Of a stretch of 64,000 bases of DNA, positions 1 to 9,022 are shown one piece after another (position 1 is the stretch's first letter; each line of letters begins with the position of its first letter). The DNA lies in the NCBI GenBank assembly GCA_024707265.1, contig JANQAB010000002.1, positions 1,227,281 to 1,291,280 on the forward strand, in the 5' to 3' direction. The notes beneath the pieces were generated by a model. That model was given only the letters and a program-made list of their open reading frames with translations. It made no database searches and was not told the DNA's origin. This stretch comes from Sporocytophaga sp. (GTDB lineage: Bacteria; Bacteroidota; Bacteroidia; Cytophagales; Cytophagaceae). Both the position numbers and the translations under genes were made by a program.

Positions 1-1139
1 ATGTAATTCGCACTGCAAGGTCGGGAAGGGAAGCGTTGAAAATTCTTTTGAAGGAACATGATTTTACCCTCATTTTGCTCGATGTTCAAATGCCAGACCT
101 TTCCGGTTATGAAACTGCTTCTCTGATCTATGAGAGAGATAAGCTCAGGCATATTCCGGTTATTTTTGTAACAGCTCACAGCTACAGTGATGAGTATGTT
201 TTTAAAGGCTATCAGGCAGGAGCTGTGGATTATATATATAAACCCATTAACCCTGAACTTTTAAGGGCTAAGGTCAATGTCTTTGCTGAACTTTACAGGA
301 AAACCCATTTGCTGGTAGCTCATGAAAAGCAATTGAGGGAAATGAACAATGAACTTGAGGATCGCGTGCGGCAAAGAACAGAAGAACTGACAGATAAAAA
401 CGCAGAACTGGAAAGGGCAAACTTCGAATTAAAGAAGGTTAATAATGATCTCGACAGCTTTGTATATGCAGCCTCTCATGATTTGAAAGCTCCTGTTTCA
501 AATATTGAAGGACTTTTGGCTTCTCTTACCGATTTCTTTTCTCCTGAGATGCTGGAAGATGATAATGTCAAAATGATCATTGGCATGATCAATGAATCAA
601 TTTCCCGTTTTAAGTTAACGATTCATGATCTTACAGAAGTTACCAAAATACAGAAGAGTATTGAAGAAGATGTCAATACTATTGATATTGTGGAGGTTAT
701 TGAGGATGTTAAGGTTGGCATAAGGGACATGATTGAGAAAACAGGTGCAATTCTGAATATAGTTCATGATGGAGAGACTAAAGTCAGTTTCTCCAGGAAA
801 AACCTTAAAAGTGTATTGTATAATCTTATCAGCAATGCAATAAAATACAGATCTTCAGATAGAGTTCCGGAAGTGGAAATCAATATCGGAAGGGCTGATG
901 AGTATATCGTAGTTTCTGTTAGTGATAATGGTTTGGGCTTTAATCCCGATGATAAAGAAAAAATCTTCACCATGTTTAAAAGGCTTCATGATCATGTGGA
1001 AGGTACTGGCATTGGCCTTTACATCGTGAAAAAAATAGTGGAAAACTGCGGAGGAAGAATAGAAGTAGAGAGCGAACAAGGAAAAGGAACTACCTTTTCT
1101 GTTTTTATCAGAGTGAAACCGGAAATTGTTCTTATTTAA
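1..1139 (+). CDS. Response-regulator receiver fused to histidine kinase, 5'-truncated by the window edge
   Basis: The reading frame is open back to base 3 (it reads V-I-R-T-A-R-S-G-R-E-A-L before the first in-frame TTG at 36), so the start lies outside the window. The visible part holds the second half of a receiver domain (phospho-acceptor Asp in LLDVQMPD, conserved Lys in YIYKP), a coiled coil of about 45 residues, a HisKA domain with the phospho-acceptor His in YAASHDLKAP, and a HATPase_c domain with N box (NAIKYRS), G1 box (DNGLGF) and G2 box (GTGIGLYIVKK). It is a soluble hybrid: a receiver at the N terminus drives a kinase at the C terminus. No membrane segment is seen. The kinase half is very similar to those at 4697-6880 and 6859-7515, so these are local paralogues. 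The input signal is unknown. Confidence 0.93.
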   Translation, partial: VIRTARSGREALKILLKEHDFTLILLDVQMPDLSGYETASLIYERDKLRHIPVIFVTAHSYSDEYVFKGYQAGAVDYIYKPINPELLRAKVNVFAELYRKTHLLVAHEKQLREMNNELEDRVRQRTEELTDKNAELERANFELKKVNNDLDSFVYAASHDLKAPVSNIEGLLASLTDFFSPEMLEDDNVKMIIGMINESISRFKLTIHDLTEVTKIQKSIEEDVNTIDIVEVIEDVKVGIRDMIEKTGAILNIVHDGETKVSFSRKNLKSVLYNLISNAIKYRSSDRVPEVEINIGRADEYIVVSVSDNGLGFNPDDKEKIFTMFKRLHDHVEGTGIGLYIVKKIVENCGGRIEVESEQGKGTTFSVFIRVKPEIVLI

Positions 1140-1156
1140 AAAAATCGGTATAGAAT

Positions 1157-1561
1157 TTATTCCGATGTAAGTTGAATAATGTCCAATGGTTTAGTCAGGT
1201 ATTTGGAAACGGATTTAAAGCTGAAGGCTTTTCTTATATCTTGCTTATCATCTGATGAAGAAATAATAAAAAGCTTTGCCTTGAGAAGTTCCGGTCTTTC
1301 AATTTTTTCAAAAGCCTCTACAAATTCAAAACCCGTCATTTCAGGCATATTTATATCTACAAAAATGGCATCCGGCGTAATTTTCCCTTCAATCAAATCC
1401 TTGATTGCAATAGTAGGACTATTATAAAGCTGGATATTCTGAGAGTAGTTAAATTTTTCCAGGATAATTTTGTTCAGTAAGTTATCCATTTCATTATCAT
1501 CGATAATCATTACTGATTCCAATTGTGCAGATGTAGATGTCATTATAAAAACTGAATTCAA
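1157..1561 (-). CDS. Single-domain response regulator (CheY-like)
   Basis: This 134-residue protein is one receiver domain without an output domain. Acidic residues follow the first strand (VMIIDDNEMD), the phospho-acceptor Asp lies in AIFVDINMPEMTG, the Ser/Thr position is in FIISSSDD, and the conserved Lys is in KYLTKP. It lies convergent to the truncated receiver-kinase upstream, with only 17 bases between stops, and probably accepts phosphate from a hybrid kinase of this cluster. ATG codons at residues 1 and 7 are both possible starts; the second (MTSTSAQ) would give a more usual length. Confidence 0.9.
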   Translation of the reverse strand: MNSVFIMTSTSAQLESVMIIDDNEMDNLLNKIILEKFNYSQNIQLYNSPTIAIKDLIEGKITPDAIFVDINMPEMTGFEFVEAFEKIERPELLKAKLFIISSSDDKQDIRKAFSFKSVSKYLTKPLDIIQLTSE

Positions 1562-1638
1562 AAATTTAATTAAAACTCTAATTTAGATAATATTCTATAA
1601 ATCTATAATTTTTAAAAAAGCCATTTTTAAAAAAGCCA

Positions 1639-2565
1639 TTATTCTCCTTTTATAAATTTGTAAACCTGTTTGGAATACTCAGACTCTACACTTAAGATGT
1701 ACACAGATGCAGGTAGGCTGCTTACACTGAGGTTTTCATGGTGAAAGCCGGGGTTTTTTCGGCCAAGATCTACATCCATCAGTTCTTTCTGATCTAAATT
1801 ATAAATTTTTATTCTGACATTTGATTCTATTCCAGTAGAAAAGGAAACAAGAGCTTCGTCTACACTTGGATTCGGATAAACAGATAAAGAGCTAACAGCC
1901 TCATTATAATCAATGGTTCCAGCTACATAGGTGTACCGGATAATTGGGAAAAGAGCAAGATGAAATTTATATCCAAGTCTTTGGTACAAATCTCTCCATT
2001 GACCATGGTGGAATCTAACAGCATTTCTTCCGATATTGGAAAGATCACTGTCTGGTCTTGAACCGTCAAGTGAAGTAAGGAGTGCAAGAGTATCAGTAAA
2101 TCCGGCCTCCTCGGCATCGTGGGCATAAAGTAAAAAATTACAAGCTACAAAGAATGAGTCCTGTACTGGTATAGGTTCATAGAAATGCGTTTTAACTGGA
2201 TTTCCGGAAATAATAAGGTTTCTGTAGCTCATATACCTTCCTCCCAGTGAATCCTCAGGAAGGTGGTTTTCTCCGACAGACCATATATCAAAAGTTACCT
2301 GACGATTGGGTCTGGTCATATGCCCTGTATGATAACTGATTACTCCAATAACCTCAGCCTTTCCTTTAATTCTGTATTTTTCTGCGTAATTTTCAGAAAA
2401 CCAGCAGTTTTGTCCTGTTGCATAGCCACATATATGACCTCCGTAATCTGATCTATAGGCTATCAGTTCTTCCTCAGGGAGAATATTTCTAAGAGTATCC
2501 TCCTGGCAAAATGCGGATAAAGAAATACCCAGGAAAATCAATATATATAATTGTTTTTTTACCAT
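1639..2565 (-). CDS. Secreted protein with C-terminal T9SS sorting domain
   Basis: The first 20 residues form a Sec signal peptide (MVKKQLYILIFLGISLSAFCQ). Residues of about 25-215 form a beta-rich body that I do not recognise. The last 80 residues match the type A sorting domain of type IX secretion substrates: VYPNPSVDEALVSF, then a strand with IKIYNLDQKEL, a Gly/His turn, SLPASVYILSVES, and a basic end (KFIKGE). The protein is therefore predicted to cross the outer membrane by T9SS and be surface-attached or released. It is divergent from the diheme peroxidase gene at 2662. Function of the body is unknown. Confidence 0.85.
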   Translation of the reverse strand: MVKKQLYILIFLGISLSAFCQEDTLRNILPEEELIAYRSDYGGHICGYATGQNCWFSENYAEKYRIKGKAEVIGVISYHTGHMTRPNRQVTFDIWSVGENHLPEDSLGGRYMSYRNLIISGNPVKTHFYEPIPVQDSFFVACNFLLYAHDAEEAGFTDTLALLTSLDGSRPDSDLSNIGRNAVRFHHGQWRDLYQRLGYKFHLALFPIIRYTYVAGTIDYNEAVSSLSVYPNPSVDEALVSFSTGIESNVRIKIYNLDQKELMDVDLGRKNPGFHHENLSVSSLPASVYILSVESEYSKQVYKFIKGE

Positions 2566-2661
2566 ATTTATGGGGAAGTTACCAAAAAAATGCTATTTAT
2601 TTAAATAGTGCAGTTGGGAAAAGGGTATCGAATAGTTCCGATTTTGAATTAAATTTGTCGT

Positions 2662-3698
2662 ATGAGTACTTCTACAGTAAAATCAATTATTGTTTTCTTT
2701 TTATTTCTTCAAACAATACTACTGTTTTCGGGATGTAAAAAGGAAGCAAGAGAAGAAGATCCTGTTGAACCTGCATTTGAGTTAAAAGTCCCCTCAGGGT
2801 TTCCTCAACCGCATATTCCTGAAGATAATCAACTAACCGCTGAAAGAGTCGCTCTTGGTAAAATGTTGTTTTTTGACCCGATTCTTTCCTCTGATTCAAC
2901 GATTTCATGCAGTTCCTGTCATAATCCTGTCATAGCCTTTAGTGATAATGCAGCTCTAAGTGCCGGGGTAAACGGACTAATGGGAACCAGGAATTCTATG
3001 CCCCTTGTGAATCTGGCATGGTCTAATTCGTTTATGTGGGATGGAGGGATTCCTTCCCTGGAATTACAAGTTTTGGCTCCACTTACTAATCACCTTGAAA
3101 TGAATTTGCCCATTTCAGAAGCTATAGACCGGCTTAAAAAACACCTTGTTTACCCTTCTTTATTTAAAAAAGCCTATAACAGGGAGCCGGATGATTATTC
3201 CTTGTTCAGGGCAATTGCAGCATATGAAAGAACTTTAATAAGTGGAAATTCCAGATACGATCAGTACTTTTATCAGGGAAAAGATGTATTATCAGAGTCG
3301 GAGATCAATGGTATGAATCTGTTCTTTAGCGACAGAATACATTGTTCTTCTTGTCATAGTGGCATTAACTTTACCAACGGTACTTTTCAGAATACAGGTT
3401 TGTATGTAGTTTATGCCGATCCCGGACGTAATTTAATTACCGGAAATGAATCTGATAAGGGAAAATTTAAAGTTCCGACCCTTAGAAATATAGAGTTGAC
3501 AGCCCCGTATATGCATGATGGAAGTATTGCAACCCTGGAAGATGTGCTTAAGCATTATTTAAGTGGGGGAAATTCAATAGAAATAAATCAGCGCATGTGC
3601 ATTTCCATGATGAAGGTTTGACAGATCAAGAAATGAAAGATGTGATAAACTTCCTAAAAACGTTAACGGATACCTCCTTTGTGAACGCAACTAAATAA
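2662..3698 (+). CDS. Diheme cytochrome c peroxidase / MauG-MbnH-like lipoprotein (frameshift near 3565-3569)
   Basis: A lipoprotein signal (LLFSGCKK) precedes a CCP_MauG-type domain. Two haem-attachment motifs are present: CSSCHNP at about residue 85 and CSSCHSG at about 232, with a PTLRNIELTAPYMHDGS block typical of the second haem domain. The frame as written stops at 3621, but the other frame continues as GGKFNRNKSAHVHFHDEG, then LTDQEMKDVINFLKTL, the usual family C terminus, and ends at 3698. Adding one G to the five-G run 3565-3569 restores it. The gene ends 8 bases before an MbnP-like gene. In that known pair the diheme enzyme oxidises a Trp of its partner, so this is more likely an MbnH-type modifying enzyme than a detoxifying peroxidase. 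Confidence 0.85.
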
Positions 3699-3705
3699 TA
3701 AACTA

Positions 3706-4509
3706 ATGTATACTAATGTGACAAGATTTGCTTTCGGATTATTTTTGGTTTTATTACTCGGCGCCTGCAAAAAAGATGAAAAAATAGTACCTGCTGCGGC
3801 AGATCAGGGTTTTGGCAGGGTAGAACTTGTTTTTATGCCTGTTGCAGGGAGTAAGGACTTATTAATGGATACACTATATACAAGTGATGCAGGAGAGCAA
3901 TTCAGACTTACCAAATTAAAATTTTTTGTTTCATCTATTGGATTAGCTTCAGGGAACTCTTTCGAAGAACCAGGGAAAGACAATTCTGGAAATAATATAT
4001 TTCTTGTAGACTTTACATCTTTGCCTAATAGCGAAAAGCTCCAGTTTAATGTAAGGCCAGGAAACTATAAAGGATTACGTTTTAACTTAGGATTGCCAAG
4101 GGAGGTAAACCATGCAGATCCTACTATTGCCCAGCCTCCGCTGAACCTTGCTCAAACCGACATGTACTGGAGCTGGAACTCAGGATACATTTTTTTCCTG
4201 GCCGAAGGAAATGGTCCGGATGTATATGCGAACAAGTTTCACCTTGCGGTAGGAGATGACAAAAGGATAATGCCATTTTCCTTCGGAAATGTACTTAGTT
4301 CTCAGACACCGTTTATAATTGAAAAAGATAAAAAAACAAGAATCGTACTGAAGTTTGATTTTCAAAAGCTTTTGGTAAATGGAAATGGCTCTTATTATTC
4401 TCTTGCAAGCCAGGTTTCTTCTAACGTTCACGGAGGGTATTATGCCGACCTATTAAGAGCTAATATCTCCAATACATTGGAATTAGTATCTTCCGAAGTT
4501 ATTGATTAA
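3706..4509 (+). CDS. MbnP-like copper-binding lipoprotein
   Basis: The 267-residue protein starts with a lipoprotein signal (FLVLLLGACKKDEK). The mature part resembles the MbnP family: an early strand GRVELVFMPVAG, the LTKLKFFVSSIGL block, a PGNYKGLRFNLGLP block, and a Trp-rich MYWSWNSGYIFFLAEG motif, followed by LHLxxGD-like strands (KFHLAVGDD). It directly follows the MbnH-like diheme gene, the arrangement seen for MbnH/MbnP. MbnP proteins bind copper with a kynurenine derived from Trp; which Trp plays that role here cannot be told by eye. A role in periplasmic or outer-membrane copper handling is inferred from the family. Confidence 0.75.
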   Translation: MYTNVTRFAFGLFLVLLLGACKKDEKIVPAAADQGFGRVELVFMPVAGSKDLLMDTLYTSDAGEQFRLTKLKFFVSSIGLASGNSFEEPGKDNSGNNIFLVDFTSLPNSEKLQFNVRPGNYKGLRFNLGLPREVNHADPTIAQPPLNLAQTDMYWSWNSGYIFFLAEGNGPDVYANKFHLAVGDDKRIMPFSFGNVLSSQTPFIIEKDKKTRIVLKFDFQKLLVNGNGSYYSLASQVSSNVHGGYYADLLRANISNTLELVSSEVID

Positions 4510-4517
4510 ACGCCATA

Positions 4518-4553
4518 AATGAGGATTCTAATAATTTTGTTAGAGTCCTCATT
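4518..4553 (+). terminator. Rho-independent-like hairpin after the MbnP-like gene
   Basis: AATGAGGA-TTCTAA and TTAGAG-TCCTCATT pair around an 8-base loop 9 bases after the stop codon, followed by a short T-rich stretch (TTTCTTAAT). Confidence 0.6.
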
Positions 4554-4696
4554 TCTTAATGACTACTTAATCATTTTTTAATTCAGGGAGATTATAGAAA
4601 GCAGTATTTCTAATAATAATTCTATAATCGATTATTGTAATAACAAACAATTCCAAGTATACCCTGTTTTTCCTTTTGATAGGCAATATCAAAAGG

Positions 4697-6880
4697 ATGA
4701 AAACTACAAGTTTTATATTTAAACATTTTAAGGAGTTTGCTGAGTTTTGTTTGAGCAATGTATTGGATAAAATTTGTGTAAGCTATTTTAACAGTATACA
4801 ATCACTTGATTTGCCTTTGATTATACTCTTCAGGGATGTTCCTGAAACAGTACTGATGACATTTTTTAAAGACAGGTTGATACTTTTTTTGAATGATGCT
4901 ATTGCCGACAGAAGCCTGGAGGAGATATTGCAACTGACAGATCAATGGAAGCATGGAGCTCTGCCGTATGAGGTGAATAAATATTCAGTACAACCTTCTG
5001 ATTTGCTTATCGGATTTGGAATACGAAAAGATGTTTTACTTCAGTTCTTACCGGATTTTACAAATGATGTAAGGAAGGCGCTATCTATTGTACAGGAATT
5101 GAATGATTATCATCTACATATCGAAGAGCTTATTCTAAAGCTTTCTTCCGAAATTCATAATGATATAATCAGAAAGAAAAATGAAGAATTACAAATTTCC
5201 AACGAACTTCTGATAAGAGAGATCAGGGAAAAAGAAAAAGCTGTGAAGGTAGTTGTTAGAGAGAGGAGATTTAAAGAGACTTTGATCAATAATATAAATT
5301 TCGGAGTACTGTCTTTTGACAAAAACTTTAGAATAACTACCTGGAACAGATTGCTGGAAGAGCATAATAACCTCAAAAAGGAAGATGTAATAGGACGTCA
5401 TCTATTTGATTTGTTCCCTGAATACAAATTTTCAGGAGAGGAGGTTTTCTTTAGGAATGTACTCGAAGGCGTCATTATAAATCTTGAAGATTTGAACCGC
5501 AATGGTAAAAAAGGTTTTTTTGATGCGGTCCTGATTCCTCTTAAGCATGAGGAAAAGAAGATAACAGGAGGGATTTGCATAGTAAATGATATTTCCGAAA
5601 GGAAGGTTCTCGAAGATAGGTTGAAAAGTAGCTTGGCTGAATTAAAGGAAGTCCAGGATATAGCCAGGTTAGGTATATGGGAATGGAACATAAAAACCAA
5701 TAAGCTAAAATGTTCTGACGAGATTTTAAAACTATTCAACCTGGATAATACAGGTGACTTGACATTTACAAGTGTCAAGACTCTTATCAATCCTGCCGAT
5801 TGTGAAAAATTAGAAGAGCTCATTAAGGAATCTATCGATGGAAATAAGCCATTTTCGACAGAGGTAGGGATAAAAGATAAAGATCAGTTCTTATTTATTA
5901 AGGGAAAGGTAATTTCGATTCATAATCGTCCTTACAAGATAAAAGGAATTATTTTGGATATATCTGAACGAAGAAGAATAGAAGAGGAAATAAGGGCAAA
6001 GAATCAGGCTTTATCAGAGAAGAATGAAGAGCTTAAAAAAGCTGAAGAAGCATTGATAGTGATTAATAATGAATTGGAGGAGAGGGTAGAGGAGAGAACC
6101 TTTCAGCTATCAGTTTTAAATGAAGAACTACAAAAAGAAGTAATTGAGAGGGAGAAAGCTGAAGAAGAACTAATGTTACGAAATGAGGAACTGTTAAGGA
6201 TTAACGATGATCTGGACAATTTTGTCTATAGCGCTTCTCACGATCTCAAAGCTCCTATTTCCAACATTGAAGGACTTATTTTAACTCTTGATGCAGAGCT
6301 TAAAGCCGGGAACAGCAAAGCTACCCCTATGATTATGGATTTAATACATAGGTCGATTGGTAACTTTAAAGACACATTACAAGGCCTTACAGACATAGCA
6401 AAGATAAGCGATGCTACTTCCGATGGACAGTCGATAGTAGAAATAGATCAGGTCGTTGATGAAATCAAGCAAAATATTAAAGAAATGATTTCTTCCTGCA
6501 ATGCAGAAGTAATCACGGATTTCTCAGGTTGTCCCAACATTAGGTTTTCCCGCACAAATCTAAAAAGTATATTGTACAATTTGCTTTCCAATGCTATCAA
6601 ATACAGGTCTCCTTTCAGGACGCCTAGTGTGATGATAAAGACAGGTTGCGAAAACGATTATATATATTTTGAAGTGAGTGATAATGGAATCGGATTCGAT
6701 CCAAGCCTGAAAAATAATATTTTCTCAATGTTTAAAAGATTACATTTTCATGTGGATGGAAGTGGAATAGGATTGTACCTGGTGAAAAGAATAGTAGATA
6801 AAAATGGGGGGAGAATTGAGGTAGAATCAGTTCCTGATAAAGGAACCACATTTAAAGTTTATCTTAAAGCAGCAGCTTGA
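4697..6880 (+). CDS. PAS-domain sensor histidine kinase with RsbR-like N-terminal domain
   Basis: About 727 residues, soluble. Domain order: an all-helical N-terminal domain (about 1-155) reminiscent of RsbR-type sensor domains; a coiled coil; PAS 1 (NINFGVLSFDKNFRITTWN) about 190-305; PAS 2 with a PAC end (YKIKGIILDISERR) about 310-425; a long coiled coil; HisKA (VYSASHDLKAPISNIEGL); HATPase_c (LLSNAIKYRSP, DNGIGFDP, GSGIGLYLVKR). ATG 4697 is chosen; an in-frame TTG at 4676 would add seven residues. The 3' end overlaps the convergent kinase fragment by 22 bases. The signal and partner regulator are unknown; the lone receivers nearby are candidates. Confidence 0.9.
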   Translation: MKTTSFIFKHFKEFAEFCLSNVLDKICVSYFNSIQSLDLPLIILFRDVPETVLMTFFKDRLILFLNDAIADRSLEEILQLTDQWKHGALPYEVNKYSVQPSDLLIGFGIRKDVLLQFLPDFTNDVRKALSIVQELNDYHLHIEELILKLSSEIHNDIIRKKNEELQISNELLIREIREKEKAVKVVVRERRFKETLINNINFGVLSFDKNFRITTWNRLLEEHNNLKKEDVIGRHLFDLFPEYKFSGEEVFFRNVLEGVIINLEDLNRNGKKGFFDAVLIPLKHEEKKITGGICIVNDISERKVLEDRLKSSLAELKEVQDIARLGIWEWNIKTNKLKCSDEILKLFNLDNTGDLTFTSVKTLINPADCEKLEELIKESIDGNKPFSTEVGIKDKDQFLFIKGKVISIHNRPYKIKGIILDISERRRIEEEIRAKNQALSEKNEELKKAEEALIVINNELEERVEERTFQLSVLNEELQKEVIEREKAEEELMLRNEELLRINDDLDNFVYSASHDLKAPISNIEGLILTLDAELKAGNSKATPMIMDLIHRSIGNFKDTLQGLTDIAKISDATSDGQSIVEIDQVVDEIKQNIKEMISSCNAEVITDFSGCPNIRFSRTNLKSILYNLLSNAIKYRSPFRTPSVMIKTGCENDYIYFEVSDNGIGFDPSLKNNIFSMFKRLHFHVDGSGIGLYLVKRIVDKNGGRIEVESVPDKGTTFKVYLKAAA

Positions 6881-7515
6881 GGGGATCTTGCAAAACTGTT
6901 TGGGATTTCGATCATAAATCTGGTGAATTTTCCTTCTTCAGATTCAACCCGGATAGAGCCATTTAACTTGTCAATAGCTTCTTTGGCAATATACAATCCG
7001 ATTCCTGAGCCATCGCTATAATGTGTACCCCTGAAAAACATTTTAAAAATACTTTGAAGATGTTTTTCCTGGATGCCAATCCCATTATCAGAGATGTGTA
7101 TATCTGCTTTTTCAGGGGATGTGTGGATCTTGATTTCTATCCTCTTTTCAGGATTGTCTTTCTTCTGGTATTTGATCGCATTAGATAAAATATTGTTAAG
7201 TATTACCTTAATTCTGAAATCATCACTTTTAAAAGGTGAGAGGTTTACAATATCAATGGCGAAATTAATTCCATTTAAACCATCAAAGCTTTTAATATTT
7301 TCATCGAGAATCTGGTCAAAGTTAATTTCAGAAAGTGATTCTTCTATTCTTGAATTTTTATAATAATTGACAATGTTTTTTACAAAAAGATCCAGATTTT
7401 TTACAGACTTTTCGATCATATTCAGATACATATCATCTGCTCTGTTCTGATCCATATCAGCCACTTTTAACACTCCGATTATCGTCATTAAAGGCGCTTT
7501 AAGCTCATGTGAGGC
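6859..7515 (-). pseudogene. C-terminal half of a receiver-histidine kinase, cut off by an IS21 remnant
   Basis: Reading on the minus strand from about 7515, the frame gives ASHELKAPLMTIIGVLKVAD (H box of HisKA), then a HATPase_c domain with NILSNAIKYQ, DNGIGIQEKH and GSGIGLYIAKE, and stops at 6859. Upstream of the ASHELKAP codons the frame dissolves into a poly-G/C tract, so the gene has no start of its own; an internal ATG at 7488 would miss the phospho-acceptor His. The missing N-terminal half (receiver plus coiled coil, ending in ELTRFVYSS) lies at 8577-9022 on the same strand. Joining the two gives a normal receiver-HisKA-HATPase protein of about 365 residues. Confidence 0.88.
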
Positions 7516-7740
7516 TCGGGGGGGGGGGGGGCTCGGGGCTCCTCTTGCGGGGGGGTGTGTGAGGGGGGGCGGTCAGAGTAAAAGTGAGATCTCCCAGGGG
7601 CTGGATCTGAAATGTTCCTTGTGGTGGGGCTGAGGTAGAGAGGGAATTGACAAGCCTTAAAGGGGCTGCATGGAGAAAGTGGAGGTGAGCTGTGGGAGCC
7701 CTAGCTGGACTTGTAAAGATTAGAACGGTGAGCGAAAAGA
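7516..7740. other. Anomalous G-rich, purine-biased segment
   Basis: The segment begins with a run of more than ten G and contains several further runs of 4-7 G (for example around 7551-7570). It carries no ORF worth calling and its composition differs sharply from the AT-rich surroundings. It may be a badly sequenced or misjoined stretch at the left edge of the IS remnant, or foreign DNA. Confidence 0.6.
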
Positions 7741-7797
7741 AGGGCGCACTTTCTATGAATATAGAGGTAATTTTTAATAGTCTAAAACTAAAGTAAG

Positions 7798-8515
7798 ATG
7801 AATAAAAACACTTAGAATTAGTGAATTACTTCGGAATGATGGGTTATGAGAATTCCTTCATATCATAAGAATGAACTACTAACCGCGATGAGCTGGTACA
7901 ACTTCTGGTACAATAGAGTGGGAAGAACGACAAAAAAAGTTCTGCGATTGACCGGTCGGCCAAGTTGTTATAGGGGCAGTCGAAGAAGTCACCTTTCCTG
8001 CAAAGGAAACTGGCAAGAATTTATTTTTAAGGTTGCAGATTGCAGTTTATTGATCGAAAGGAAAACATACTCATTACGGAGCTCAGGTGTTGGAAAAAGC
8101 TTTGTTGCTTCGGCTTTAGGGATCAGGCTTGCAGCAAAGGATATAGAACTCAATATTTTAACCTTCAAAAGCTTACAAAACTGCTATGGCTAAAGCCGAT
8201 GGAACATACGGAAAGAACTTGGTAAGATTGAAAAAAGGATATCCTTATACTGGATGATTTTGGCTTGCAGCCTTTAGATACGCAAAAAGGCTGGAGTTAC
8301 TTGAAATAATAGAGGATCGGCATGGAAGAAAGTCCACTATTATTTGCTCCCAGTTACCTGTAAACAAGTGGTATGACATCATCGAAGATAGTACTATCGC
8401 AGACGCTATTCTTGATCGTTTAATAAATGGCGCACACCGTTTAGAGTTAAAAGGTGAATCAATGAGAAAAAATAATTACTTTTGTACTAAACCAAGTCAT
8501 GCAGATTTAAACTGC
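7798..8515 (+). pseudogene. istB: Decayed istB (IS21-family AAA+ transposition helper)
   Basis: Pieces of an IstB protein can be read in changing frames: a start MNKNT at 7798; VGRTTKK; a stretch reading IEEVTFPAK; DRKENILIT; a P-loop region SSGVGKSFVASALGIRLA; then DFGLQPLDTQKRLELLEI, EDRHGRKSTIICSQLP and ADAILDRLINGAHRLELKG near the end, followed by ESMRK. At least four frame changes are needed, so no functional ATPase can be made. Family knowledge: IstB is the ATP-dependent regulator of the IstA transposase. Confidence 0.8.
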
Positions 8516-8526
8516 ACAACAACTCT

Positions 8527-8570
8527 TGAGGGGTCAACATCCGTGGAATGAGGGGTCAGATTGCGTGGAA
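8527..8570. repeat. Two tandem 22-bp terminal repeats of the IS21 remnant
   Basis: The units 8527-8548 and 8549-8570 both read TGAGGGGTCA-N5-CGTGGAA; only the five middle bases differ (ACATC and GATTG). They abut exactly, and the kinase coding sequence resumes a few bases further on. IS21 elements carry multiple transposase-binding repeats at their ends, which fits. Confidence 0.75.
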
Positions 8571-8576
8571 TAACTA

Positions 8577-9022
8577 CTGTATACAAATCTTGTCAGTTCT
8601 TCATTGGCTTTCTGAAGATCTTCAGTTCTTTTTTTTAGAAGTTTTTTCGTAAGATATATTTCTCCTGCTTTTTCAATAGCAAGCTTGATGTCACTTTCAT
8701 TCCAGGGCTTCTTGATGTAATAAAAAATTTTCCCCTTGTTAATGGCATCAATAACGGATTCAATATCGCTATATCCGGTCAGTAATATTCTTATGGTTTC
8801 CGGATATTGACTTATAAGGGATTCAAAAAATTGAACACCGGTTACTTCAGGCATTTTTTGATCAGCAATAATCACGTGAATTTCATTCTCCTTGAGAATT
8901 TCAAGCCCTTCTTTTGCTGATTTTGCGAGAAAAATCTGGTAGTCAAATCGAAAAGAAGCTTTGAACACTCTCAAGTTGTATTCATCGTCATCCACATACA
9001 AAACCCTGATTTTGTCTTCCAT
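8577..9022 (-). pseudogene. N-terminal half (receiver) of the IS-disrupted receiver-histidine kinase
   Basis: From ATG 9022 (MEDKIRVLYVDDDEYN) the protein is a receiver domain: acidic pair VDDDE, phospho-acceptor Asp in VIIADQKMPEVTG, Thr in LLTGYSD, Lys in YYIKKPW. A short coiled coil follows, ending in ANEELTRFVYSS; the next codons belong to the inserted element and reach a stop at 8534. The natural continuation SHELKAP is at about 7515. The receiver alone could still be made with a short foreign tail. The sequence is closely related to the single receiver at 14611-15072 (same MEDKIR start and LLTGYSD block). Confidence 0.88.

Larger units (their letters stand above)
7516..8576. mobile_element. 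Degenerate IS21-family remnant inserted in a histidine-kinase gene
   Basis: About 1.06 kb separates two halves of one kinase gene. It contains a multiply frameshifted istB and, at its right end, a tandem pair of 22-base repeats of the kind found at IS21 termini. No istA is left, so the left part has been deleted or replaced. The left 220 bases are extremely G-rich on the + strand and unlike the rest of the window. Exact ends are uncertain: the right junction lies after the codons for VYSS near 8576 and the left junction close to 7516. Confidence 0.7.

Noticed and set aside
2643..2657. Bacteroidota-type promoter TAAATTTG before the peroxidase gene
   Set aside because: The -7-like box is only 4 bases from the ATG and no TTG box lies at the right distance.
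8040..8225. 61-codon ORF inside the IS remnant
   Set aside because: It is a frame of the decayed istB; the recognisable IstB residues jump between frames.
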